Below, piece by piece: positions 7,017 through 15,196 of a stretch of 33,318 bases of DNA; position 1 is the first letter of the stretch; each line of letters opens with the position of its first letter. The DNA lies in NCBI GenBank assembly GCA_041389525.1, contig JAWKRR010000071.1, positions 1 through 33,318 on the forward strand, written 5' to 3'. Source of the stretch: JACKFB01 sp041389525. GTDB lineage: Bacteria; Myxococcota_A; UBA9042; PHBI01; JACKFB01. The translations under genes and the position numbers were made by a program. The notes beneath the pieces are model-generated. The model ran no database searches and was not told the DNA's origin. It saw only the letters and a program-made list of their open reading frames with translations.

Positions 7017-8371
7017 CGTCACACTATGCGACCACCCAGAAGTCGGTTGTCCTCGTCGACGGCCGCAGCGACGCCCCCCAGCCGCTGCTCGTGCTCCTGT
7101 ATACGGGCGAGCACTGGCGTATAGGGCAGCGCGCGCCCTTGTCCGACGGGCTCGAGCTCGGCCGCGAGAGCCGCCACTTCGCCAACCGCACCTTCGAAGC
7201 CGACAGCCAGATGTCGCGCCACCACGTGACCTTCTCGGTCGACGGCAGCGGCGTGCAGGTCTTCGACCGCGGCTCGACCAACGGCACCTTCGTCAACGGC
7301 AAGCGCGTCGGCTCCAGCCCGCTGCACCTGGGCGACGTCATCCAGATCGGCGCCACCTTCATGCAGTACACGGTCGCCAGCCCCGACCCCTACTTCGACA
7401 AGGGCTCGCTCCTGGAGGGTAAGAGCCCCGAGATCGAGGCGCTGCGGCGCGCGGTGGCCGTCGTCGCGCCCGCCAACACGCCGGTGCTGGTGACGGGCGA
7501 GCTCGGCACGGGCAAGCGCACCGTCGGTCAGGAGCTGCACCGGCTCTCGCATCGCAGCGGCCGCCTCATCATCGTGGAGTGCGTCGGCGCCGACCCCGAA
7601 GACGTCGAGCGCGAGATCTTCGAGGGCAGCGCGCTTCAGCAGGCGCGCGGCGGGACCTTGGTGCTGGCCGACGTGGACCGGCTGAGCCCGCGCGCCCAGA
7701 CGCGGCTCGTGTGGGCGCTCAACGAGATGGGGCGTGGCTACGAGCGAGGCGGCGCCGTCACCGCGCGCCTGGTCGCCACCACCCGCTCGTCGCTCCGCGA
7801 GGAGGTCGCCTCCGGGCGATTCCGCGCCGACCTCTTCGCGCGCCTGGTCGCCTGGTCGGTCGAGATCTCGCCGCTCCGGCAGCGCCCCCTCGATACCGGC
7901 ACGCTGCTGGCCTACTACCTGGCGCGTTTCGCGAACCCGACGGTGCGCGATCGCCTCGTCGCCAGCAGCGAGTTCGTGTGGGCCCTCCTCGAGCACGACT
8001 GGGTACACAACGTCCCGCAGCTCGCCGCGGTCGTGGAGGCTGCCGCGGTCGAGTCAGGGGACGGTGCGCGCTCGGTGCGGCTGACGACTCGAATGCGCGC
8101 GATGCTCGAGAAGGAGACCTTCAACGTCGCCGTGCCCGCGCCGCATCGAGCGATCGCCACCGACCAGCCCCGCCATCGCCGCGCCGACGACGAGCGGCCG
8201 GCCCCCGAGGAGCGCTGGCAGCTCGTCGACGCCCTCCGGCAGCACGACTTCGTCATCAGCCGCGTCGCGCGGCACTACGGCAAGCATCGGCAGCAGATCT
8301 ACCGCTGGATTCGCCAGTTCGAGATCGACGTCGACGGGATGCGCGCCGCCGAGGAGCGCGGTCCGGGCTGA
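7013..8371 (+). CDS. FHA-AAA+-Fis-type HTH regulator (degenerate sigma-54 activator)
   Basis: 452 residues. An N-terminal FHA domain (about 45-120; LELGRES, MSRHH, GSTNGTFVNG) should bind phosphothreonine. The AAA+ core follows: Walker A GELGTGKRT (162-170), GGTLVLAD at the Walker B position (213-220), RLVATTRSS as sensor I, and GRFRADLFARL with PLRQRP, as in NtrC-type activators. A Fis-like helix-turn-helix closes the protein (about 404-436; RVARHYGKHRQQIYRWIRQF). Two departures stand out: the segment between Walker A and B is about 20 residues short and has no GAFTGA loop, and the Walker B Asp-Glu is Ala-Asp. It is therefore unlikely to remodel sigma-54 polymerase in the usual way; it may act as a phospho-dependent DNA-binding regulator. 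The GTG start overlaps the stop of a short leader frame. Confidence 0.9.
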   Translation: MTSHYATTQKSVVLVDGRSDAPQPLLVLLYTGEHWRIGQRAPLSDGLELGRESRHFANRTFEADSQMSRHHVTFSVDGSGVQVFDRGSTNGTFVNGKRVGSSPLHLGDVIQIGATFMQYTVASPDPYFDKGSLLEGKSPEIEALRRAVAVVAPANTPVLVTGELGTGKRTVGQELHRLSHRSGRLIIVECVGADPEDVEREIFEGSALQQARGGTLVLADVDRLSPRAQTRLVWALNEMGRGYERGGAVTARLVATTRSSLREEVASGRFRADLFARLVAWSVEISPLRQRPLDTGTLLAYYLARFANPTVRDRLVASSEFVWALLEHDWVHNVPQLAAVVEAAAVESGDGARSVRLTTRMRAMLEKETFNVAVPAPHRAIATDQPRHRRADDERPAPEERWQLVDALRQHDFVISRVARHYGKHRQQIYRWIRQFEIDVDGMRAAEERGPG

Positions 8372-8404
8372 GCCGGGACCCGCACAGGACCCGGGACCCG
8401 CTCG

Positions 8405-8417
8405 GCGCTCGCAGCGC
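8405..8417. terminator. Small hairpin between convergent genes
   Basis: GCGCT, a three-base loop and AGCGC form a 5-bp perfect stem immediately next to the stop of the minus-strand fusion gene, in the 46 bp separating it from the FHA regulator stop. No T-run follows on either strand, so intrinsic termination is doubtful. Confidence 0.2.
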
Positions 8418-11288
8418 TCAGGACTTCGGCCGGTGGATCGCCAGCCGGCGCGTGAACTGCGCGAGCCGCTCCGCCAGCCCCGGGAAGCGCCCGCGGCAGT
8501 TGGCGTGCGCTGTGTCGTAACGGGCGAAGTCCGGCTCGGTGAAGACCGACACCGTGGCCGCCATGCGCCGAAACTCGTAGTCCACCCACGACAGGCAGGT
8601 CGACTCATCCGCGGGCGCTCCCAGAGCGAGCGCGCGGTCCCAGATCTCCCGCTCGGCGATGATCTCCAGGTTGCCCGAGCGCTCCAGCTCGCGCAGCAGC
8701 CCGAGATCCTCGGGGTGGCGCTCCCACAGCGCGCTCGTGAGCGCGTGCGCGATCGGCTCGTCCAGCATCCGCCCGCGCTCCCGGAACAGCGTCGCCATGC
8801 GCCGCAGCTCGCTCTCGGGCAGCACGCGCTCCCCCAGCCAACGCGCGATCAGCAGATCCGAGCGCGTGCGCGGCGTGCGGCGCCCGTCGTGCTGCTTGAA
8901 CTGCTCGGCGGCCTCGCCCACGAAGAAGGCCCGCGGCGCCTCGTACTGCAGCACCGGGAAGCGGTCGCTGTGATGGACGGTGACGCGGTCCAGGCTGCCG
9001 AAATACGAGCGGAAGCGGGTCGCGCCCATGACCTCGAGCGCCAAAAAGCTCAGCATATCTAGGGGCTCCCCGTCTGGCGTGATCCGCGCCAGCTCGCGCG
9101 CGACGGCCGGTTTGGTGATGACGCCCTCGAGCTGGCCTAAGTCCACCGGCAGCTCGCCCTCGGCGGCCACCATCACCAGGTCGTTACCCCGCGAGTTCCA
9201 CACTCGCGCGTTGGGAAAGACGCTGGCGTAGGTCGCCAGGACCGTGCTGAGCACGCTGTCGGAGACCTCGTAGGTCTGCACCCACTGGCTCATCACGCCG
9301 CCGGGGGCGAGCCGCGACGCCAGCAGCTGAAAGTACTCTGTGGTGAAGAGCTTCGCCGAACCCGGCTGCCACGGGTTCGACGGCTCGCTGACGATGACGT
9401 CCCAGCGCGCGTCGGGGGGCGAGGTGCGCAAGAAGCTGCGGGCGTCTTGGACGTGCAGGTGGACGCGCGGATCGCTCAGCGGCGCGCCGCTCCACTCGTC
9501 GAAGAAGCGCGACGCCCGGGCGACGGCGGGCGAGATCTCGACCACGTCGATGCGCTCGATGTCGTGCGCCAGTAGGGTCCCCACGCTGATGCCCGAGCCG
9601 AGCCCGACGATGAGCACGCGCTTGGCGTCGGGCCGGAAGAGCACCGGGAGCTGCGCCACCAGCACCTGGGTCGGCACGTCGCCGCGGTTGGAGGCGTCGC
9701 TCTTGCCGTCGATGCGCAGCAGGCGGTGGCCGACGGCGTTCTCGACCACGCTGACCGTGGCCTCGGCGTCGTCTTCGGCGAAGAGGAACTCGACGTCCTC
9801 GGTGGTCGAACGGAACTCGTCGGCGCTGCCGTAGTCGGTGTCCAGCGAGCGGTAGAGCCCCGCGTGCATCATCGCCGGGCTCCAGCGCGGTGAGACGACC
9901 AGCAGGACGGCGAGGGCGGCGAGGGTGAGGACCGCGGGGCGGCGAAACCACACCGGTGAGGCGCCGATGAGGGCCAGCCGGAGCGCTGAGAGCAAGAGGA
10001 CCACGGCGCCGGCGCGCAGGGTCAGCTCCAGCCCGAGCGTGGGCACCAGGACGAGGCCGCCGACCGACGCGCCGATCACGTTGCCGACCGTGTTTACCGA
10101 GAAGGTCGAGCCCACACCGCGGCCCGCTTCGTCGTGGCGGGCGGTGGCGACGCGGCTGGCCAGGGGCAAGGTCGCGCCCATGGCGATGGTCGGGATGGCC
10201 ATGGCGAGCAGGGCGATGAAGGTGCAGATCGCCAGGTAGAGCGGGTAGGCGCTGGACTCGCGGGCGACGCTGCCGGCGAGGTCGTGGAAGATCAGCGGGA
10301 GGTTCTCGTAGAAGGGCAGCAGCAGGATCAGCGAGCCCGCAGCGACGGATTCGGCGATGAGCAGCGGGCGGAAGGCGTCGCGGTCACCGCCGGCCACCCG
10401 CGCCGCGATGAGCCCGCCGAACGCGATGCCGCCGATGAAGGTGCAGAGCATGATCGAGAAGGCCTGGGCGCTGCCGCCCATGGTGAGCGCGAGGACGCGG
10501 GTCCAGACGATCTCGACGACCATGGTGGCGATGCCCGAGATGAAGACCGCCTGCATCGCCGCGCGGCGCTGGACCACTGGGTAGACGCGGGCTGCGCTCG
10601 CCTGGGCGGCGTCGGCGGCGCCGTCCGGGGCGTCGCTGACAGGGCCCGACACCACGTCGAGCAGCGCGGCGAGGCCGGCGAGGAGCACGTACAGGATCCC
10701 CGACGCGATGACCGCGATGTCCAGCCCGAAGGTGGGGACCAGGACGAAGCCGGCGCCGAAGGCTCCCAGCGTCGCCCCGAGGCTGTGGATGAAGTAGAGC
10801 CAGCCCACCGTCGAGCCGAGATCACCCAGGCGTTCACTGGTCGCGCGGACCAGGGCGGGCAGGGTGCCGCCCATGGCCACAGCGCCCGGCAGGATGGCGG
10901 CGGCGGCCAAGGCGAGGCGCAGCGGGAGATCCAGGAAGGCGAAGGCGCTCTCGGGGATCGGCGCCAGCGCGACGTACACGTCGCCGGCCACGGTCGCCAG
11001 GGCCGGAGACAGCAAGGCGAGCACGCCCGAGATCGCCTCCAGACGCGCGTACAAGCGCAGGGGGCGCGTCGTGCGGTCGGCCAGGGTCCCGCCGAAGCGA
11101 TTTCCCAGGGCCAACCCGCCCATGAACGCCGCCAGCACCACGGTGTGCGTCGCGGTCGTGCCGCCGACGAGCAGGCCGAGCAGATCGGCCCAGACGACTT
11201 CGTAGATGAGCCCCGCGGCGCCTGATACGGCGAACGCGAACGCGAGGACGGGTCCGGTGATGCGCGCGCTCGTTGGGGAGGACGTCAC
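8418..11288 (-). CDS. Polytopic membrane protein fused to spermidine-synthase-like domain
   Basis: 956 residues from a GTG at 11288; the frame stays open upstream, but that extension is Arg-rich antisense-type sequence inside the aldo/keto reductase gene. Residues 10-470 hold many hydrophobic segments in two similar halves (GLIYEVVWADLLGLLVGG near 26 matches MVVEIVWTRVLALTMGG near 256; both halves end VLVPT-GL). Residues about 490-740 are a Rossmann methyltransferase-like spermidine synthase domain: GLGSGISVG (562-570), VVEIS (Glu584), VQDAR (Asp615) and SEPSNPW (634-640). True aminopropyltransferases have a catalytic Asp where SEPSNPW stands, so polyamine synthesis is doubtful. The C-terminal 200 residues are helical and of unknown role. 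The start overlaps the reductase stop by 4 bp (GTGA). Confidence 0.85.
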   Translation of the reverse strand: MTSSPTSARITGPVLAFAFAVSGAAGLIYEVVWADLLGLLVGGTTATHTVVLAAFMGGLALGNRFGGTLADRTTRPLRLYARLEAISGVLALLSPALATVAGDVYVALAPIPESAFAFLDLPLRLALAAAAILPGAVAMGGTLPALVRATSERLGDLGSTVGWLYFIHSLGATLGAFGAGFVLVPTFGLDIAVIASGILYVLLAGLAALLDVVSGPVSDAPDGAADAAQASAARVYPVVQRRAAMQAVFISGIATMVVEIVWTRVLALTMGGSAQAFSIMLCTFIGGIAFGGLIAARVAGGDRDAFRPLLIAESVAAGSLILLLPFYENLPLIFHDLAGSVARESSAYPLYLAICTFIALLAMAIPTIAMGATLPLASRVATARHDEAGRGVGSTFSVNTVGNVIGASVGGLVLVPTLGLELTLRAGAVVLLLSALRLALIGASPVWFRRPAVLTLAALAVLLVVSPRWSPAMMHAGLYRSLDTDYGSADEFRSTTEDVEFLFAEDDAEATVSVVENAVGHRLLRIDGKSDASNRGDVPTQVLVAQLPVLFRPDAKRVLIVGLGSGISVGTLLAHDIERIDVVEISPAVARASRFFDEWSGAPLSDPRVHLHVQDARSFLRTSPPDARWDVIVSEPSNPWQPGSAKLFTTEYFQLLASRLAPGGVMSQWVQTYEVSDSVLSTVLATYASVFPNARVWNSRGNDLVMVAAEGELPVDLGQLEGVITKPAVARELARITPDGEPLDMLSFLALEVMGATRFRSYFGSLDRVTVHHSDRFPVLQYEAPRAFFVGEAAEQFKQHDGRRTPRTRSDLLIARWLGERVLPESELRRMATLFRERGRMLDEPIAHALTSALWERHPEDLGLLRELERSGNLEIIAEREIWDRALALGAPADESTCLSWVDYEFRRMAATVSVFTEPDFARYDTAHANCRGRFPGLAERLAQFTRRLAIHRPKS

Positions 11289-12220
11289 GCGGGGAAGAGC
11301 CTGTGGAGGGCGTCGAGCGTCGACGGCGGGAGCGCGCGACCGGCCGCGGCGAGGTTCTCCTCGACTTGCGCGGTCGTCGTCGCCCCGGTGATCGCGCTGC
11401 TGACCCCGGGCTGCGCGATGAGCCACGCCAGCGAGAGCTGAGCCGGGCTGAGGCCGACCTCCGCCGCCAGCTCGGCGAGCCGCGCCACCTTCGCCAGGTT
11501 CTCATCGGTGAGCTGGTCGTCCAGCCAGCTCGATCGCGCGCCCCGGCTCTCCGCCGGCCGCCCGCCCAGATACTTCCCGGTCAGGATCCCGCCCGCGAGC
11601 GGACTCCACGCGACCAGACCCATCCCGCGCCCCATGGCCGTCGGCGCGATCGCCGCCTCCACGTGCCGGTCCAGCAGGTTGTAGCGGGGCTGCTCGACGA
11701 TCGGCGGCTCGTAGCCGTGACGCTCGCAGATCTCCCAGGCCTCATCGAGCTGTTCGGCGCTCCACACGCTGGTCCCCCAGTAGTGCACGCGCCCGCGCCG
11801 CACCAGGTCGTCCATCGCCCGCAGGGTCTCGCGCAGCGGCGTGTCGGGGTCGAAGCGATGGGCGAAATAGATGTCGAGGTAGTCGACGCCAAGCCGCCCG
11901 AGCGAGGCCTCGACGCTCTCCATGATGTGCTTGCGGCTCAGCCCGCGCTGGTTGGGGCCCGCGCCCATCGGCCAGAAGCACTTGCTCGAGATGACCAGCT
12001 CCGTGCGGTCCCGCCCGCGCAGCCACCGCCCCACGCAGCTCTCGGCCGCCCCGCGCGCGTACACGTCGGCGAGGTCGATGAAGTTGACGCCCCCGGCCAC
12101 CGCCGCGTCGAGGATGCGCCCCGTGGCCTCCGCGTCCTCCGTCGCCCCGAAGGTCAGCCACCCACCCACGGACAGCGCCGAGACGCGCAGACCACTGCCC
12201 CCGAGCCGCCGGTACTCCAT
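11285..12220 (-). CDS. Aldo/keto reductase
   Basis: 311 residues, the usual AKR length. The catalytic tetrad is in place: Asp49 and Tyr54 in FIDLADVY, Lys80 in ISSK, His121 in YFAHRFD. The C-terminal NADPH-site stretch SSAITGATTTAQVEENLAA is typical. The layout (GLSRKHIMESVEASLGRLGVDYLDIY and PLAGGILTGKYL) resembles the potassium-channel beta/YghZ branch, which reduces aldehydes and methylglyoxal-type carbonyls; the real substrate is unknown. A G-rich stretch lies before the ATG. The downstream membrane fusion gene starts within its stop codon, so the two are probably co-translated. It diverges from the Rieske gene across 155 bp. Confidence 0.92.
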   Translation of the reverse strand: MEYRRLGGSGLRVSALSVGGWLTFGATEDAEATGRILDAAVAGGVNFIDLADVYARGAAESCVGRWLRGRDRTELVISSKCFWPMGAGPNQRGLSRKHIMESVEASLGRLGVDYLDIYFAHRFDPDTPLRETLRAMDDLVRRGRVHYWGTSVWSAEQLDEAWEICERHGYEPPIVEQPRYNLLDRHVEAAIAPTAMGRGMGLVAWSPLAGGILTGKYLGGRPAESRGARSSWLDDQLTDENLAKVARLAELAAEVGLSPAQLSLAWLIAQPGVSSAITGATTTAQVEENLAAAGRALPPSTLDALHRLFPA

Positions 12221-12304
12221 CTTGCGTTCCCCCGAATGTTCCCTGACTTCGCGCTCATGCTGTCACGCGCCTCGCGGCGATGTCGAGCCGGCCCCCCCGC
12301 CTGC

Positions 12305-12334
12305 TTTACAGACACTGTGACCCGCTCCTACCGT
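12305..12334 (+). promoter_or_regulatory. Candidate promoter of the Rieske/cytochrome b operon
   Basis: TTTACA (12305-12310, five of six matches to the -35) and TACCGT (12329-12334, fitting TAnnnT) are separated by 18 bases in the 155-bp divergent gap. Initiation would give a leader of about 35 bases containing AGGAG at 12365-12369. Confidence 0.4.
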
Positions 12335-12375
12335 GGCGTGGCTGCAGACCGGCCACCCGCCGCCAGGAGCCCCCG

Positions 12376-12954
12376 ATGGACGACGCCCCCCACTCGCCAC
12401 CGCCCGCCGACCCGGACAGCCCGCGCCGTCGCATGAGCCGCCGCCTCGCCCTCGGCGTCAGCGGCCTCCTCGGCCTCGCCGCCGTCGCCGCCCCCGCCGC
12501 CCTCCTCCTCGATCCCCTCCGCCGCCGCGCCGCCCCCTCCGCCGCCGCCCGCTGGACCGGCCTCGGCACCCTCGACCGCTTCCCCATCGACGGCCCCCCC
12601 CAAGCGGTCATCCTCTCCGAAGACCAGACCGACGCCTGGCTCTCCCGCCCCAACGTCCCCGTCGGCCACGTCCTCGTCCGCCGCACCGCCGCCGACGCCT
12701 TCACCGTCCACTCCGGCGTCTGCCCCCACCTCGGCTGCTCGGTCGCCTTCGACGCCGCCGGCTCCCGCTTCCGCTGCCCCTGCCACCGAAGCTCCTTCGC
12801 GCTCTCCGGCGACCTCACCCCCAACCCCGACGGCGCCCCCAACCCCTCCCCGCGCGGCCTCGACCCCCTCGAGTGGCGCGTCCGCGACGGCCGCCTCGAG
12901 GTCCGCTGGGTGCGCTTTCAGACCGGCACCCCCGACCGCGTCCCGGCGGCCTGA
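12376..12954 (+). CDS. Rieske [2Fe-2S] protein of a Rieske/cytochrome b complex
   Basis: 192 residues from ATG 12376, preceded by AGGAG six bases away. An Arg-rich N-terminus (RRRMSRRLAL) and a hydrophobic segment (about 27-46) look like an uncleaved Tat-type signal anchor, usual for Rieske proteins, which are exported folded. Cluster ligands are CPHLGC (Cys116, His118; Cys121 for the disulfide) and CPCH (Cys134, His137; Cys136 for the disulfide), so both boxes and the disulfide pair are complete. It accepts an electron from quinol at the Qo site of the cytochrome b encoded one base downstream. The coding strand is extraordinarily C-rich, with nearly all third positions C. The frame is open upstream to 12280, but that start lacks a ribosome site. 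Confidence 0.93.
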   Translation: MDDAPHSPPPADPDSPRRRMSRRLALGVSGLLGLAAVAAPAALLLDPLRRRAAPSAAARWTGLGTLDRFPIDGPPQAVILSEDQTDAWLSRPNVPVGHVLVRRTAADAFTVHSGVCPHLGCSVAFDAAGSRFRCPCHRSSFALSGDLTPNPDGAPNPSPRGLDPLEWRVRDGRLEVRWVRFQTGTPDRVPAA

Positions 12955-12955
12955 C

Positions 12956-14695
12956 ATGCCCGACTCCCGACCCCCCTCCCGCCTCCGCGCCCTCGGCGAC
13001 GCCGTCGACCTCCGCATCGGCCACCGCGCGATGATCGCGTCTGCCGCCGACCACCCCGTCCCCGGCGGCGCCCGCTTCGCCTACGTCTTCGGCAGCGCGC
13101 TCCTCTTCGCCTTCGCCCTCCAGGCCATCACCGGCGTCGCCCTCGCCACCGCCTACAGCCCCTCGGTCACCGACGCCTGGGCCAGCGTCCACCATATCCA
13201 GCACCACCTGACCCTGGGCTGGCTGGTCCGCGGCATCCACCACTTCGGCTCCTCGGCCATGGTCGTGCTCTGCGTCCTCCACATGACCCAGGTCTTCTTC
13301 TTCGGCGCCTACCGCCCGCCCCGCGAAGCCAACTGGTGGCTTGGCGTCGTCATGCTGCTGCTGGTCTTGGGCTTCGGCCTCACCGGCTATCTATTGCCCT
13401 GGGATCAAAAGGGTTATTGGGCCACCCAGGTCGCCATGAGCATCACCGCCGGCACCCCCGGAGGCGAGCACCTGCAGGCCCTGCTCCAGGGCGGTCCGCA
13501 GACCGGAAACCTGACCCTGACCCGCTTCTACGCCATCCACGTCCTGCTCCTCCCGGCCACCCTCATCGCCCTGATCGTGGGCCACGTGGCGCTCTTTCGC
13601 CGCCACGGCCTCACCCCGTCCCCCGCCGCCGAGCCCGCCACGCTCACCGCGAAGAGCGAGCCCTTCTGGCCCTACCAGTGGCTGCGCGACGCCGTGTTCG
13701 CCTTGATCGTGTTCGGCATCCTCATCGCCCTGGTCGTCCTGGTCGGCGCCAGCCTCGAAGCCCCCGCCGACCCCGCCGGCGCCTACGAAGCCCGCCCGGA
13801 GTGGTACTTCCTCTTCCTCTTTCAGCTCCTGCGCATCTTCGAGGGGCCACTCCTCATCGTGGGCACGGTGGTCATCCCCGGGCTGGCGATGCTCTTCCTG
13901 ATGGCCGTCCCTCTCCTCGACAAGAAGGGCCGCGGCTGGCCCGCCGCCAAGGTCGCCGTCCCCTTCGTGCTGCTCATCGGGGGCGCGGCCGCCCTCACCG
14001 TCGCCGCCATGTCCACCGACCGCGCCGACCAGGGCTTCCTCGAGGGCCGCGAGGCCGCCGACCAAGCGGCAGCCGAGGCCCACACCCTCGCCGAGGCCGG
14101 CGGCGTCGACGCGTCCGGCCGCATCGTGCTGCAAGCGGGCCTGCACCTCTTCCGCGAGAAGGGCTGCGTGAGCTGCCACGCCCGCGAGGTCGAGGGCGAC
14201 GACCACGCCCCGCTCCTCGCCGGCTACGCCACCGAAGCGCGCCTCGACCGCTTCCTCAAAGCCCCCGACCACGCCGACTTCTTCGGCAAGACCCCGCTGC
14301 GTGAGCAGATGGACCCCTTCACGGGCCCCGACGCCGACCGCGCCGCCCTGGTCGCGTGGCTCACCAGCCTCTCCGGCGTCGAGCCCTCATCCCCCGATTT
14401 GATCAAGCGCGGGCTGGCGATCTTCGATGAGGGCGGCTGCACCGATTGCCACAACGACCCCCGCGTGGACGTGGGCGGCGAGGGCTGGGAGCTGGACGCC
14501 ACCGGCCCCGATCTGCGCGGCTTTCAGTCCTACGAGTGGGTGCGGGCCCTGGTGCGAAACGCCGGCCACCCCAGCTTCTTCGGGGGCGCGCTCGACACCG
14601 AAGACGGCGTGATGCCGGCCTATCCCGACCTCAGCGCCGACTCCCTGGACCTGCTGGTGCGGTGGCTGCTGGCCGGCGCGCCGGGCGCGGACTGA
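12956..14695 (+). CDS. Cytochrome b/b6-type subunit fused to two c-type heme domains
   Basis: 579 residues. The cytochrome b part (about 1-355) has heme-b ligand pairs His95/His109 (13 between) and His195/His210 (14 between); the 14-residue spacing is the cytochrome b6 type rather than mitochondrial bc1. PEWY (281-284), the Qo-site motif, follows, then three more membrane helices like subunit IV. The C-terminal part carries CVSCH (404-408) and CTDCH (495-499), with Met452 (REQMDPF) and Met553 (GVMPAY) as likely axial ligands, so two c hemes face the periplasm and may replace cytochrome c1 or f. No c1/f gene lies nearby. The start is one base after the Rieske stop. The complex should oxidise quinol and pass electrons via Rieske to the c hemes. 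Confidence 0.93.
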   Translation: MPDSRPPSRLRALGDAVDLRIGHRAMIASAADHPVPGGARFAYVFGSALLFAFALQAITGVALATAYSPSVTDAWASVHHIQHHLTLGWLVRGIHHFGSSAMVVLCVLHMTQVFFFGAYRPPREANWWLGVVMLLLVLGFGLTGYLLPWDQKGYWATQVAMSITAGTPGGEHLQALLQGGPQTGNLTLTRFYAIHVLLLPATLIALIVGHVALFRRHGLTPSPAAEPATLTAKSEPFWPYQWLRDAVFALIVFGILIALVVLVGASLEAPADPAGAYEARPEWYFLFLFQLLRIFEGPLLIVGTVVIPGLAMLFLMAVPLLDKKGRGWPAAKVAVPFVLLIGGAAALTVAAMSTDRADQGFLEGREAADQAAAEAHTLAEAGGVDASGRIVLQAGLHLFREKGCVSCHAREVEGDDHAPLLAGYATEARLDRFLKAPDHADFFGKTPLREQMDPFTGPDADRAALVAWLTSLSGVEPSSPDLIKRGLAIFDEGGCTDCHNDPRVDVGGEGWELDATGPDLRGFQSYEWVRALVRNAGHPSFFGGALDTEDGVMPAYPDLSADSLDLLVRWLLAGAPGAD

Positions 14696-14705
14696 GTCCC
14701 CGCGC
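14685..14705. terminator. Hairpin at the end of the cytochrome gene
   Basis: GCGCGGAC (14685-14692) pairs with GTCC plus GCGC (14696-14705, two-base bulge), with the TGA stop codon as loop. It lies in the 20 bp between convergent genes. No T-run, so termination is only possible. Confidence 0.25.
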
Positions 14706-14715
14706 GCTCGTGGGC

Positions 14716-15138
14716 TCAGGCCTGCTTCGCGACGGGGCGGCTGCCCAGCACGAGGATGCCCGCCAGGATGAGCAGGCCCGCGAACACGATGCCCAGAAAT
14801 CCGGTGCCGGTCGTGGCGCCGGTCGCCAGCGCGATGGCGATGGAGCTCGCCCCGCCCAACACGAAGAGCGCAGCCGCCAGCGTGCGCTTGCGGGTGACCA
14901 CCAGCACCAGGCCCAGCAGCGCGTCGAGGGCGCCGGCCATGAAGCCGTAAGCGGAGGCTGGCGTGGGCGCCGGCTGGACCGCGGGCATGTCCTCGGGCTC
15001 CAGGCCCATGTCCGCCAGGTCGTCGGCCATGTCCGACTGGTCGGCCTGGGCCGTCAGCGTCTGGTAGCCGACGTAGCCGAGCCCGGCGCCCGAGAGCAAG
15101 GCGATGAGGATGGCGATGAGGGACAGGGCGGTGCGCAT
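14716..15138 (-). CDS. Small integral membrane protein, unknown function
   Basis: 140 residues with about four hydrophobic segments: one at the N-terminus (about 5-27), an acidic Met/Asp-rich loop (about 32-58; QADQSDMADDLADMGLEPED), then three helices (about 64-81, 85-106, 111-132). A GGAG lies about eight bases before the ATG. It follows the methyltransferase gene by 58 bp and is the last gene of the run that begins with pdhA, so it may be carried on the same message. I do not recognise the family. Confidence 0.75.
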   Translation of the reverse strand: MRTALSLIAILIALLSGAGLGYVGYQTLTAQADQSDMADDLADMGLEPEDMPAVQPAPTPASAYGFMAGALDALLGLVLVVTRKRTLAAALFVLGGASSIAIALATGATTGTGFLGIVFAGLLILAGILVLGSRPVAKQA

Positions 15139-15196
15139 GGGGGCTTCTCCAGAGCAGGGACGTGCCGGGGACGGTGGTTCGCGCGGGCGCGCGCTG

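Noticed and set aside
7002..7020. Sigma-54 (-24/-12) promoter before the FHA regulator
   Set aside because: TGGCAC is present at 7006-7011, but no TGC at the required spacing, and the site overlaps the start codon.
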